Source: an uncultured Oscillospiraceae bacterium (lineage in GTDB: Bacteria > Bacillota > Clostridia > Oscillospirales > Oscillospiraceae). Taken from it: 18,836 nucleotides of DNA. Positions within the stretch are counted from its first letter, which is position 1; every line of letters starts with the position of its first letter. A program made the translations under genes and the position numbers. The notes below the pieces were generated by a model. It was not told the origin of the DNA, searched no databases, and worked only from the letters and a program-made list of their open reading frames with translations. Below, one piece after another: positions 1 to 7,383 of the stretch. The stretch lies in assembly GCA_934622035.1 (NCBI GenBank), contig CAKTVG010000032.1, forward strand, positions 1 to 18,836, given 5' to 3'.

Positions 1-5
1 GCATG

Positions 6-44
6 AAACAGGCGGGTTCCGTGTGAACGGAATCCGCCTGTTTT
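6..44 (+). terminator. Intrinsic terminator of an upstream gene
   Basis: A 17-bp stem (6-22 with 27-43, one G-U pair) closes a 4-nt loop and is followed by TTTT at 41-44. The left arm is flanked by AAA, so the hairpin could also act on the minus strand. It separates the small HTH gene from whatever lies upstream. No gene body is visible before it in this window. Confidence 0.8.
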
Positions 45-158
45 CGCAAAGTGGGTACCGCTTTGCATTGCTTGCCACGTTTTCTCCCGTCCTTGGCAGC
101 AATGCTTCTTGTGCTTCCCTGCATAGGCAACTTTTTTCTGAACACTTCGCCGGATGCC

Positions 159-187
159 TTGTGTTTCTTCGGATATTCGTATATAAT
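159..187 (+). promoter_or_regulatory. Candidate sigma-A promoter for the HTH / two-component cassette
   Basis: A perfect TATAAT at 182-187 lies 36 bases before the HTH start codon. A weak -35 (TTGTGT, 159-164) sits upstream with a 17-base spacer. The stretch 45-158 holds no gene; it contains only a short inverted repeat (GCAAAG 46-51 / CTTTGC 61-66) of uncertain meaning. The -10 is convincing, the -35 is not. Confidence 0.5.
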
Positions 188-223
188 GTATTATGTTGAG
201 TATTATCCATGCGGAGGTGCAGA

Positions 224-430
224 ATGAACGGGATCAAGGGCTATATCTCCATTCGGGAGGCGTCATACCGTTGGGGCGTGTCTGAGCGGCGGGTCAATCA
301 ATACTGCGCCGAGGGACGGATCCCCGGCGCGTCCCGTTTCGGGCGCTCTTGGGCGATTCCGGATAACGCCATAAAACCTATTGATCCCCGCAAAGAAAAG
401 GGCTTCTATGCATATCAGGCGAAAGCCTGA
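224..430 (+). CDS. Small helix-turn-helix DNA-binding protein
   Basis: A 68-aa cytosolic protein dominated by one MerR/excisionase-like helix-turn-helix. The N-terminal segment (ISIREAS..WGVSERRVNQYC) is the helix-turn-helix, and the following GRIPGASRFGRSWAIP is the wing typical of HTH_17-like proteins in Clostridia. ATG 224 is chosen because GGAGGT at 213-218 lies 5 bases before it; an in-frame ATG at 209 overlaps that site and is unlikely. The gene ends 51 bp before the sensor gene and shares its promoter region, so it may be a local regulator of the sensor operon. Proteins of this type are also found on mobile elements as excisionase-like factors, but no recombinase is present here. DNA-binding role is likely; the target is unknown. 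Confidence 0.8.
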   Translation: MNGIKGYISIREASYRWGVSERRVNQYCAEGRIPGASRFGRSWAIPDNAIKPIDPRKEKGFYAYQAKA

Positions 431-481
431 TGCAAAAGCAGTCACGATGCTTCTTTCCAAAAGAAAACGAGGTGGACCTCC

Positions 482-2149
482 ATGATGAAACGGAACAGAA
501 GATATTTACATATTGCCTTCCCTGTTGCATTGCTGGTCATGATTGCCTCAGTGTGCCGGGATTTGAATGTGGACTCCATTCTCCGCTCCACCACCGGCAT
601 ATTTCTGGGGTTGACACGGTCAACCATTTATATTGGGTTGTTTTCTGCCTGGGGTTTTTCTGTTCGACAGCGCATTGTATCCAAAAATGTCCGCAGGCTG
701 CTGACGGCGGAGGCAGGATTACTCGTTCTGTGGATGCTGATCAGGACGGTAAAATACTATTTTGTTGCCGATCCCAATGTCAACCGTATGCTGTGGTATC
801 TTTACTACCTCCCCATGCTCTTTGTGCCGGTTCTTGCCGTTCTCATTTCTGCGTCTATTGGGAAACCTGAGCAGGCCCGCGCTCCGCGCTGGGCGCTCCC
901 GCTGGCGCTGTTTACCGCCATACTGGTGGGCATGGTGCTGACAAACGATCTGCATCAGTTCATCTTCACCTTCCCAGAGGGAACAGCAGTATTTACGGAC
1001 GAAGATTACAGCTATGGAACCGGATACTATTTTGTGATTGGCTGGCAGATTCTTTGTGCTCTGGCAGCGCTCTGTATCATGCTGTATAAATGCCGACTTC
1101 CCAAAAGCCGGAAGATCCTTTGGCTCCCTTTTATTCCAACAGGCATCGCAGTCCTGTACGGCGTCCTTTACGCAAATGGCTGCGGCTTCATCGTGAAGTA
1201 TGCGCCGGATATTACCGTCTTTCAATGCCTGACCTTTGTCGCTATCTTTGAAAGATGTATTGCCTGTGGGCTGATTCAATCCAATACACATTATGTGGAG
1301 TTGTTCTCAATTTCCGATCTGCCCCTGTATATCACGGATCGGGATGGCCGGATTTGGGCTGCAAGCAAGGAATCTATCGAACTGCCACAGGAAATACTCA
1401 AAAGTACAGAGGAATGGCCGGTCATGCTGAAAGACAACATTCGCCTTTCGAGATCCGGCATTTCCGGAGGGTATATTCTGTGGGCGGACAATGTATCAGA
1501 GATTTCAAACACAATCAAAGAATTACAGGATATCAATAAAACCCTGAATGAGCGCCATACGCTGATCCAGGAGGAGAATCGCACCAATCAACAGAAAGCG
1601 CGTTTGCGGGAAGCCAATCGCCTGTACCATCAAATGCAGATGGAAACAGCGCCGCAGCTGGGCAAGATGCAGACGCTGATCCATGCGATATCCAAAGAGG
1701 ATTGCCGGGAAGAGGAAAGACAACTCCTCGCGGAGCTTATCATTATCGGTGCGTATTTTAAGCGCCGAAACAATCTGCTGTTTATCGCCGAAACGCAGGA
1801 GAATATCCGTTTGACGGAGCTGGGATACTGTTTTCAGGAATCGATCTCCGCTCTTGAACTGCAGGGCGTTTCCGGCGGTTGTCATATAGAAGGGCAAGGA
1901 ACCGTACTGCTCTCCGAAAGCATCCGGCTCTATGACCTCTTTGAATCTGTTCTGCAGGAGACCTTTTCCAGCCTCAGCGCCATTGCGGTATTCCTTCGGA
2001 CCACAGAGGACAGGTGTGCGTTGTGTATCCAACTCCATGCATTGGAGGCGAAGACCTTTCACTTTGATCCGCAGTTTGAAGTCGAACAGGAAGAAGCGTG
2101 CGATTATCTGCTGACCTGCTCCATTGAAAGAAGGGGTGGTGGCAAATGA
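482..2149 (+). CDS. 7TM sensor protein with degenerate histidine-kinase core (pseudokinase)
   Basis: A 555-aa membrane protein. Residues about 8-235 contain seven hydrophobic segments resembling the histidine kinase N-terminal 7TM sensor region, including a TNDLHQFIF motif near residue 153 typical of that family. A PAS-like stretch (LPLYITDRDGRIW, about 278-340) and a coiled coil (about 345-380) follow. The DHp-like helix has a candidate phospho-acceptor, His383 (RLYHQMQ). The C-terminal part lacks a recognisable ATP-binding N box and glycine boxes: where the next gene has RECVTNALHH, this protein has LQETFSSL. It is therefore probably a sensor that cannot autophosphorylate alone. AGGTGG at 470-475 lies 6 bases before ATG 482; ATG 485 is an alternative. 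The stop overlaps the next start (ATGA), suggesting a partnership with the next kinase. Confidence 0.8.
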   Translation: MMKRNRRYLHIAFPVALLVMIASVCRDLNVDSILRSTTGIFLGLTRSTIYIGLFSAWGFSVRQRIVSKNVRRLLTAEAGLLVLWMLIRTVKYYFVADPNVNRMLWYLYYLPMLFVPVLAVLISASIGKPEQARAPRWALPLALFTAILVGMVLTNDLHQFIFTFPEGTAVFTDEDYSYGTGYYFVIGWQILCALAALCIMLYKCRLPKSRKILWLPFIPTGIAVLYGVLYANGCGFIVKYAPDITVFQCLTFVAIFERCIACGLIQSNTHYVELFSISDLPLYITDRDGRIWAASKESIELPQEILKSTEEWPVMLKDNIRLSRSGISGGYILWADNVSEISNTIKELQDINKTLNERHTLIQEENRTNQQKARLREANRLYHQMQMETAPQLGKMQTLIHAISKEDCREEERQLLAELIIIGAYFKRRNNLLFIAETQENIRLTELGYCFQESISALELQGVSGGCHIEGQGTVLLSESIRLYDLFESVLQETFSSLSAIAVFLRTTEDRCALCIQLHALEAKTFHFDPQFEVEQEEACDYLLTCSIERRGGGK

Positions 2150-3432
2150 CAGGCTTTATCGACCTTGCAAATGGATGTAAAACGGCAGTCCTCGCCCTGT
2201 TGCTTCTTTTGAATCTGTATCAATTCCGCTATTTGTTTATACTCTACAGGCACCGGAAGATACGGCTTTTGCTTTGGAACCTGATTCCGGTTGCATTTGT
2301 ATTTACGGCCATGCCTTTTTTGGGCAACAGCGTTTTCCATGACAGCGGTGTGCTGAAGGACCTGCCGGTTGCAGCGATTTTGCTGATCTGGCTTTGCCTC
2401 GTCATCTATACGACAGCCGCTGTTGTATCTGAAATGCGCCGAGCCAAAGAAATGCTGACCTCCAATTCCATCAAGGAAGCCTTTGACACGCTGCCGGAGG
2501 GAATCTGCTTCTTTTCGGAAAGGGGTCTGCCGGTGCTGTGCAACAAGCAGATGTACCGCCTGGCATATCAGATACAGGGGAAAGACCTGCAGATGCTGAA
2601 GGAACTGCGGGCAGCACTGGATGCGCCGGTTGGCGGTGTGGAGACCCTGCAAAGCAAGGAGGGAAAGACTTGCAGGCTGCCGGACGGAACGGTTTGGTTT
2701 TTTTCTGAAACTAAGACGGTCAATGAAGATGGAACAGCATACATTCAAATCAAAGCAACGGATGTGACCAAGCTGCACGAGCTGCGGGAAAAGCTGGCGG
2801 AACGAAACCTGGAGCTGGAAGATATGATAACGCAAGTCCAGCGGATGGCGGAAAATATGGCGGAGATCACGCGGCAGCAAGAGATCCTGACTGCCAAAAT
2901 GCGGGTGCACAACAAAATGGGTAACTGTCTGCTTTCCGCCCGCCAGTATCTGGCGCAGGACCTCCCCCGCGAGAAAAAGACACAGTTCCTGGATTTGTGG
3001 CAGGATAGCCTCAACGCGCTCCGGGAGGAGGTGGCGGCGGAGGACGAACTGGATGCCTGTGAGGAAGTTGTCCGGATCGCAAAGAGCATTGGTGTCGATG
3101 TGCAGATTCACGGTGTGATGCCGGAGGATGACCATACGGCATACCTGCTGGTGGTGGCTTTGCGGGAATGTGTGACCAACGCACTGCACCACGCCGGGGG
3201 AACGCGCCTGGATCTGACCATCACCCACGGAGAGCGTCAGGTATCTGCTGTGTATACAAATAACGGAAAGCAGCCGACTCAGGAGATCACGGAGGGCGGC
3301 GGACTTTCTTCTTTGCGGGAGCGGATCGAGCGGGCCGGCGGAACCATGATTGTTCAGAGTCTGCCCTGCTTTTCACTGACCGTAACGCTCCCCGAAATCA
3401 CCGACAGAGCTGGAAAGGAGTGCCTTCCATGA
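2146..3432 (+). CDS. Membrane sensor histidine kinase, NarL/LiaS-type HATPase
   Basis: A 428-aa kinase. About three hydrophobic segments lie in residues 8-95, then a PAS-like domain (about 107-205), a coiled coil (about 205-250), a DHp helix with likely phospho-acceptor His255 (KMRVHNKMG), and a HATPase domain. The N box is RECVTNALHHA (Glu341, Asn345), and a G-rich box GGGLSSLRERIERAGG lies near 384-400, which fits kinases that pair with NarL-type regulators. It should phosphorylate the response regulator encoded next. It starts within the stop of the pseudokinase gene and ends within the start of the regulator (ATGA at both junctions), which implies coupled translation and matched amounts. 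The signal it detects cannot be read from the sequence. Confidence 0.88.
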   Translation: MTGFIDLANGCKTAVLALLLLLNLYQFRYLFILYRHRKIRLLLWNLIPVAFVFTAMPFLGNSVFHDSGVLKDLPVAAILLIWLCLVIYTTAAVVSEMRRAKEMLTSNSIKEAFDTLPEGICFFSERGLPVLCNKQMYRLAYQIQGKDLQMLKELRAALDAPVGGVETLQSKEGKTCRLPDGTVWFFSETKTVNEDGTAYIQIKATDVTKLHELREKLAERNLELEDMITQVQRMAENMAEITRQQEILTAKMRVHNKMGNCLLSARQYLAQDLPREKKTQFLDLWQDSLNALREEVAAEDELDACEEVVRIAKSIGVDVQIHGVMPEDDHTAYLLVVALRECVTNALHHAGGTRLDLTITHGERQVSAVYTNNGKQPTQEITEGGGLSSLRERIERAGGTMIVQSLPCFSLTVTLPEITDRAGKECLP

Positions 3433-4064
3433 CGCATGTTCTTATCGTAGATGATGAGAGAAGTATTCACAAATCTTACCGCGCGGATATCCTGTCTGCG
3501 CCCGAACGGTATACCTTGGTAGACACGATCGTCAGTGCCGCCGATGCGCTCATGGTCTGTGGCGCAAAGCACATCGACCTGATCCTGATGGATATCAATA
3601 CGGCGAAGAACGAAAGCGGCATCGAGGCTACCAGGCGGATCAAAAAGAGCTTCCCGACAATCAAAATCATCGTCACCACATCCTACACAGACCCGCAGGC
3701 ATTGACGGAAGCAAAGGCGGCAGGTGCGGACAGCTTCTGGTTCAAGGATTACAGTCCCGTCGATCTGATGGAAGTCATGGATCGAACGATGGACGGCAGG
3801 AACTACTGGCCGGAAGAAGCCCCGGATGTAGAGCTTGGCAATACCACGATCCATGCATTGACCGACACGGAAAAAGAGGTTCTGCACTATTTGGTGGAAT
3901 GTATCAGCATTAAGAAAATGGCCGAAAAAATGTATGTGGAAGAAACCACGGTAAAGACCCATCTGAAAAACATCTATAATAAGGTGGGGTGCAGCAACAA
4001 AACGGAGCTTTTGGTTATGGTTATGCAGTCTAAACTTGTGCTGCCGCGAAAACAGGAAAACTGA
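3429..4064 (+). CDS. NarL/FixJ-family response regulator
   Basis: A 211-aa cytosolic regulator. The receiver domain (1-120) has the acidic pair Asp8-Asp9, phospho-acceptor Asp55 (LILMDIN), the Thr83/Thr84 switch region and conserved Lys106 (WFKD). The LuxR-type helix-turn-helix covers about 143-205 (LTDTEKEVLHYL ... VEETTVKTHLKNIYNKVG). All key receiver residues are intact, in contrast to the pseudo-receiver at 4270. ATG 3429 is preferred over in-frame GTG 3420, because the latter overlaps the AGGAG site at 3416-3420, which sits 8 bases before ATG 3429. It is the last gene before a strong terminator. Its targets are not known; the promoter region at 4123-4269 is an obvious candidate by position only. 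Confidence 0.93.
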   Translation: MTHVLIVDDERSIHKSYRADILSAPERYTLVDTIVSAADALMVCGAKHIDLILMDINTAKNESGIEATRRIKKSFPTIKIIVTTSYTDPQALTEAKAAGADSFWFKDYSPVDLMEVMDRTMDGRNYWPEEAPDVELGNTTIHALTDTEKEVLHYLVECISIKKMAEKMYVEETTVKTHLKNIYNKVGCSNKTELLVMVMQSKLVLPRKQEN

Positions 4065-4080
4065 ATCATTGTTTTGTATC

Positions 4081-4122
4081 GAGGGTGGTATCCGTTAAAC
4101 GGATACCACCCTCTCTTTCTTT
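4081..4122 (+). terminator. Intrinsic terminator after the two-component operon
   Basis: A perfect 15-bp stem (4081-4095 with 4099-4113) with a 3-nt TAA loop is followed by the T-rich tract TCTTTCTTT (4114-4122). It begins 17 bases after the response regulator stop and closes the regulatory cassette. Confidence 0.92.
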
Positions 4123-4164
4123 GCAATATCCTACTTTTGGAGGACGAAACGGAAGCGCACGCTG

Positions 4165-4173
4165 TGTTAGAAT
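4165..4173 (+). promoter_or_regulatory. Candidate extended -10 promoter
   Basis: TGTTAGAAT at 4165-4173 fits an extended -10 element (TG-N-TAGAAT, 5 of 6 to TATAAT), 97 bases upstream of the pseudo-receiver gene. No good -35 is seen at the usual distance. This 147-bp gap after a strong terminator must hold the promoter of the next transcript unless read-through occurs. The long leader could carry regulation, but I see no riboswitch fold. Confidence 0.35.
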
Positions 4174-4269
4174 CAATTTGGTAACAAATGATGAAGTGAA
4201 TTGCGCGATTTTTCAAGAGAAGCAACCGAACCATGGCATCAAAAATCCGGAAAGGGGGATGAAACACAG

Positions 4270-4647
4270 ATGCCAAGAATTGTTGTCAACACGCAGAACT
4301 ATATGTTCGCGGATATGATCAAACGAACACTGGAAAGCGGCGATTTCAGTGTGACCATAGTAGATAAGCCGGAGAAACTGCTGCCCGAGTTTAACCGTAC
4401 AGCGGCCAATATTGTGCTGATGGAGGTGACCGGCTATACGCCGTGGAAGATGGAAGAAAGTATGAAACTTCGAAATCAGATAAAGCAAATTGATCCGGAT
4501 TGCAAAATCGCCTTCTTGGTGGACGAAAAGGCAGAGCCTGCCGTTGCCCAAAAGGTGCGGCGAGCGAAAACCGACGGTCTGATCGACCAATTCATTTACA
4601 TGTCTATTTCGGCAAGCTATCTGCTTGGCGTCATGGAAACCATCTGA
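4270..4647 (+). CDS. Stand-alone pseudo-receiver protein
   Basis: A 125-aa protein with the alternating strand/helix pattern of a single response-regulator receiver domain and no output domain. The chemistry is missing: the N-terminal acidic pair is replaced (RIVVNTQN), the phospho-acceptor position holds Glu52 (IVLMEVTGYTPW), and the conserved Lys position holds Tyr or nearby residues (DQFIYMSIS). It therefore probably does not accept phosphate in the normal way and may act as a constitutive or protein-binding module. ATG 4270 is used because the purine-rich AAAGGGGGA at 4251-4259 lies 10 bases before it; an in-frame TTG at 4201 has no good site. It opens the operon that continues into the DUF4428 gene. 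The receiver fold is inferred by eye and needs a profile search. Confidence 0.62.
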   Translation: MPRIVVNTQNYMFADMIKRTLESGDFSVTIVDKPEKLLPEFNRTAANIVLMEVTGYTPWKMEESMKLRNQIKQIDPDCKIAFLVDEKAEPAVAQKVRRAKTDGLIDQFIYMSISASYLLGVMETI

Positions 4648-4700
4648 CCAGAAAGCCCTGTTGTTGAGAGACATCAACTATTAGAAAGGAGTTTTTGATT

Positions 4701-5528
4701 TTGGGATTATTTAGTAAGGAAAGTTGTGCCTTCTGCGGTACGGAAGTGGGGGCGCTGAAACGTTCCAAGCTGGCGACAAAGGAGTTTATCTGCAACGACT
4801 GCAAGCGCAAGACCAATTACTTCGCAAGGATGAGCTACACATCCAGAGATGCTGCCCAGCGCATGATGGATACTCTGGGGCAGGAAGCTGCCGATTTTGA
4901 GGCCAGCTTCGACGCTGCTGAGGGTCGCTTCACCCGTGCTGAGCGTAGCTTCAACACTTGGGATCTGGGCAGCAAGCGTGTGCATTACCGCTGCAACACC
5001 ACCATCGGCGCTTTCCAGATCAATATGAGTGAGATGAGCCGATACGAGCATATGCCGGTATTCTGGTTTGACCGTATGCTGCCATACGAGTTCAAATCCG
5101 AGGGTGATTTCTTCTCAGATATGCGCAGAAGCGAAGTCATGAACGCCGGTGCCGACTATGTGGAGGTCGATGTGACAAAGGGTGACGATGGCAAGGTCAT
5201 TCACTGCATGCTCACCATTCCTTATGACGATGCCTGCATCCGTGAGATAAAGATTGAATCTGACACAGACGATGCAGCACCTTTCCATGATCTGGCTGAC
5301 AGAATCAACAGCGACCGCAGAGCATGGCTGGGCAAGGCCGAGTTTGATCTGGAGCGGAAGAACCGTATGCAGGTGCGCAATCTGGGAGATACGGCAGCCG
5401 CAGCACTGAAAGCGGCTGTGACCGGCGGCGATGTAAAAGAGGCTGTCAAGCAGGGCATCGAAACCGCAAGCGACATCGAAGAGGGCAAGGTCAAGCAAGG
5501 CTTCTTCGGAAAACTGTTCAAAAAGTAA
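4701..5528 (+). CDS. DUF4428-type zinc-ribbon protein
   Basis: A 275-aa soluble protein with an N-terminal zinc ribbon of the DUF4428 type: Cys9, Cys12, Cys31 and Cys34 (SCAFCG ... FICNDC). A central region of about 190 residues with many acidic and aromatic residues and a helical Ala/Lys-rich tail (LKAAVTGGDVKEAVKQG, ending GKLFKK) follow. The start is an unusual TTG at 4701, giving the family-typical MGLFSK opening; AGGAG at 4687-4691 lies 9 bases upstream. A TTG at 4695 is too close to that site. The molecular function of DUF4428 proteins is not established to my knowledge; they occur near membrane-stress and SPFH genes. It lies 53 bp after the pseudo-receiver and 19 bp before the first lipoprotein, so it is probably co-transcribed. 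Confidence 0.82.
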   Translation: MGLFSKESCAFCGTEVGALKRSKLATKEFICNDCKRKTNYFARMSYTSRDAAQRMMDTLGQEAADFEASFDAAEGRFTRAERSFNTWDLGSKRVHYRCNTTIGAFQINMSEMSRYEHMPVFWFDRMLPYEFKSEGDFFSDMRRSEVMNAGADYVEVDVTKGDDGKVIHCMLTIPYDDACIREIKIESDTDDAAPFHDLADRINSDRRAWLGKAEFDLERKNRMQVRNLGDTAAAALKAAVTGGDVKEAVKQGIETASDIEEGKVKQGFFGKLFKK

Positions 5529-5534
5529 CGAGGG

Positions 5535-5612
5535 AGGAGAGATCAACATGAAAAAAATCATTGCGTTTCTTCTGACAACAGTGATGTTGCTGTCCTTGGC
5601 AGCCTGCGGCGG
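5535..5612 (+). repeat. Signal-peptide cassette, copy 1
   Basis: This 78-base segment covers the ribosome binding site, start and lipoprotein signal peptide up to the lipobox Cys-Gly-Gly. It is closely similar to 6282-6359, including the identical stretch AGGAGAGATCAACATGAAAA. Confidence 0.8.
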
Positions 5613-6270
5613 TGGAAAAGACAATACGCCTCCCAACAATACGGACAAGCCCGCCAACTCCGGTACCAGCACCACTCCTTCCGGAACAGGCGAGACAACT
5701 GGCAATGCAGCGGAAAAAGATCCTGCGCCGCAAGGGGCACCGGCGGAAATCAAGCCCGCTGAGGACGGTATCTTGACGATCGGCCTTGGAAACGCCGTCA
5801 TCGTGGTAAATGGAACGGCGGTGCCCATGCCATACCGCCTTGGGGAGCTGGAGGCCGCAGGCGTCCCCGAAGATGAATCCCGAAAAGAGATTGAGCTGGC
5901 TCCGGGCGACTTCTTCTCGGTCAACCTCTATTTGGATGAGAATGAGGATTATGTGATTAGCCCGGCATACTACAATGGGGGCGATGATACCATCAACATC
6001 GCCGACGCTCAGGCAGAGGAGATCACCATGATTACCTATTCCGGCGAACCTGTGGATCAGGGCGTTTCCCTTCTCGGCGTCACCTTCGGCATGGCAAAGA
6101 GCGATGTCCGGGCAATGCTCGGCGAACCGATGTATGACAATGGCGACTATTTTGAATGGCAGGTTACTGTGTCCGATGCCGGTTACGAGGGCAGCTTCTC
6201 CATCTACTTTACCGATGATGCGGACGAGGCCGGCGCTTCACAGATCGACCTGACACTGATTGAAGAATAA
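5548..6270 (+). CDS. Secreted lipoprotein, unknown function
   Basis: A 240-aa lipoprotein. The N-terminus is a type II signal peptide with lipobox LAAC and lipid-anchored Cys20, then a Pro/Thr/Asn-rich linker (about 21-65) that would span the wall. The middle (about 70-165) has a hydrophobic strand-rich segment with VIVVNGTAVPMPYRLGELEAAG, resembling small extracytoplasmic beta domains. The C-terminus (about 170-240) reads GVTFGMAKSDVRAMLGEP, the pattern seen in SmpA/BLIP-like folds. GGGAGGAGA at 5532-5540 gives a strong ribosome binding site for ATG 5548. It is the first of two adjacent lipoproteins with nearly identical leaders and follows the DUF4428 gene by 19 bp. I cannot name a function or ligand. 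Confidence 0.85.
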   Translation: MKKIIAFLLTTVMLLSLAACGGGKDNTPPNNTDKPANSGTSTTPSGTGETTGNAAEKDPAPQGAPAEIKPAEDGILTIGLGNAVIVVNGTAVPMPYRLGELEAAGVPEDESRKEIELAPGDFFSVNLYLDENEDYVISPAYYNGGDDTINIADAQAEEITMITYSGEPVDQGVSLLGVTFGMAKSDVRAMLGEPMYDNGDYFEWQVTVSDAGYEGSFSIYFTDDADEAGASQIDLTLIEE

Positions 6271-6281
6271 CTCGAACTTTT

Positions 6282-6359
6282 AGGAGAGATCAACATGAAA
6301 AAGACCATTGTGTTTCTGCTGACAGCGGTGATGCTGCTGTCCCTGACCGCCTGCGGCGG
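6282..6359 (+). repeat. Signal-peptide cassette, copy 2
   Basis: Second copy of the ribosome-binding-site plus signal-peptide segment at 5535-5612. The two encoded 22-aa leaders differ at only four residues, whereas the mature proteins are unrelated. Confidence 0.8.
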
Positions 6360-7344
6360 CAAGGAAAATCCCGAAGAATCATCTAAGGCACCTGCGGAGT
6401 CCACAGGTGAAGTTTCCACACCGTCCAAGGATGAAGTCAAGTCCGTTATAACTCAGTACGGCAGCAACCCTGACTATGAGGTTTACACAGCTACTATCTA
6501 CTGTCCTGAAGGCGCTTACTTCGACGAAGCCGAGTATGCAGAGTTCCAGACAGACGGCTATATCAATGATTTCTGGGTCTATGACGATGTACGAGAGTAC
6601 GACGCATATTCCACTGTCTATTGGAGCCGCGATATCTACCGTGACGGTGATGAACTTCCACAGGGCTACGGCATTGTGGAGCAGCTTTACTTTGAGGGCA
6701 AAGTCGCACCTGAGACAGAAGCAGAGTATCCTGAATACGAGCAGAAGGTAACAGACCTCGGCTTCAAATGGGAGGACAAGGATGTAAAGCTCATTGAGAC
6801 TACTTATACCTCTGCCGGCGGTTTTGATTACAGTGAAGTATTTGTTGGCGTCGAGTACACTCACTACTTCTGGATAGTCAAGGACGGCGGCAAGGTTGAG
6901 GATGGCGTCACAGCACCCGGCCTTTTCGGCTTTACAGTCAACGGTTGGGATATTACGGAAGACCAGTACGCATGGATCGCCGGACAACTCTTCGGCGTGG
7001 ACAGCGGCAGGACATGGGCTCTGGAGAGCGAAGAAGAGACCGAAGCTCCCGTGGTCAATGTGGATGCTTCCGAGCTGCTGGGAACCTGGCTGCAGCGTGA
7101 CAGCGACTGGGACGACACCTTCATTTTCAATGCGGACGGCACCGGTGTTGTGATCAGCGGTCCTGAGTATCCCTTTACCTATGCTGTCAACGGCGACATT
7201 CTCACGCTGACTTATGATGACGGCGATCAGGAAGAGTTCACCATCTCCGTAGACGGCAATTTGCTGACCATGATCGATAAGTGGGATGAAGAGCTGCTGC
7301 TTGATAAGCAAACAGACGAAGAATCCAAACCCGAGAATGACTAG
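6295..7344 (+). CDS. Lipoprotein with lipocalin-like (DUF5640-type) module, ends at in-frame TAG
   Basis: A 349-aa lipoprotein with lipobox LTAC (Cys20), an acidic Tyr-rich central domain (about 40-240) that I do not recognise, and a C-terminal lipocalin-like module (about 259-335: LLGTW ... FIFNADGTGVV ... LTLTYDDGDQEEFTI ... LLTMID). Such modules are small beta-barrels common in Clostridia lipoproteins and usually end the protein. Here the reading frame meets TAG at 7342-7344 and then continues open for 99 codons encoding a second copy of the module. The visible product may thus be a truncated form of a 449-codon gene. AGGAGA at 6282-6287 is the ribosome binding site. The gap to the previous lipoprotein is 24 bp. 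Confidence 0.85.
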   Translation: MKKTIVFLLTAVMLLSLTACGGKENPEESSKAPAESTGEVSTPSKDEVKSVITQYGSNPDYEVYTATIYCPEGAYFDEAEYAEFQTDGYINDFWVYDDVREYDAYSTVYWSRDIYRDGDELPQGYGIVEQLYFEGKVAPETEAEYPEYEQKVTDLGFKWEDKDVKLIETTYTSAGGFDYSEVFVGVEYTHYFWIVKDGGKVEDGVTAPGLFGFTVNGWDITEDQYAWIAGQLFGVDSGRTWALESEEETEAPVVNVDASELLGTWLQRDSDWDDTFIFNADGTGVVISGPEYPFTYAVNGDILTLTYDDGDQEEFTISVDGNLLTMIDKWDEELLLDKQTDEESKPEND

Positions 7345-7383
7345 GCCGAGGCTACTGAGTCTGCTGCGCCTACCCTGAAGGAA

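Noticed and set aside
224..430. Excisionase of a mobile element
   Set aside because: The HTH type is compatible, but no integrase, relaxase, attachment-site repeat or transposase is visible in the window.
2104..3228. Long open frame on the minus strand (374 codons)
   Set aside because: It lies entirely opposite the well-supported kinase gene, is rich in Cys/His/Gln with no domain, and has no ribosome binding site; it is a shadow of the coding strand.
4085..4318. Open frame starting inside the terminator hairpin
   Set aside because: It overlaps the 4081-4122 terminator and the pseudo-receiver gene in another frame; no ribosome binding site.
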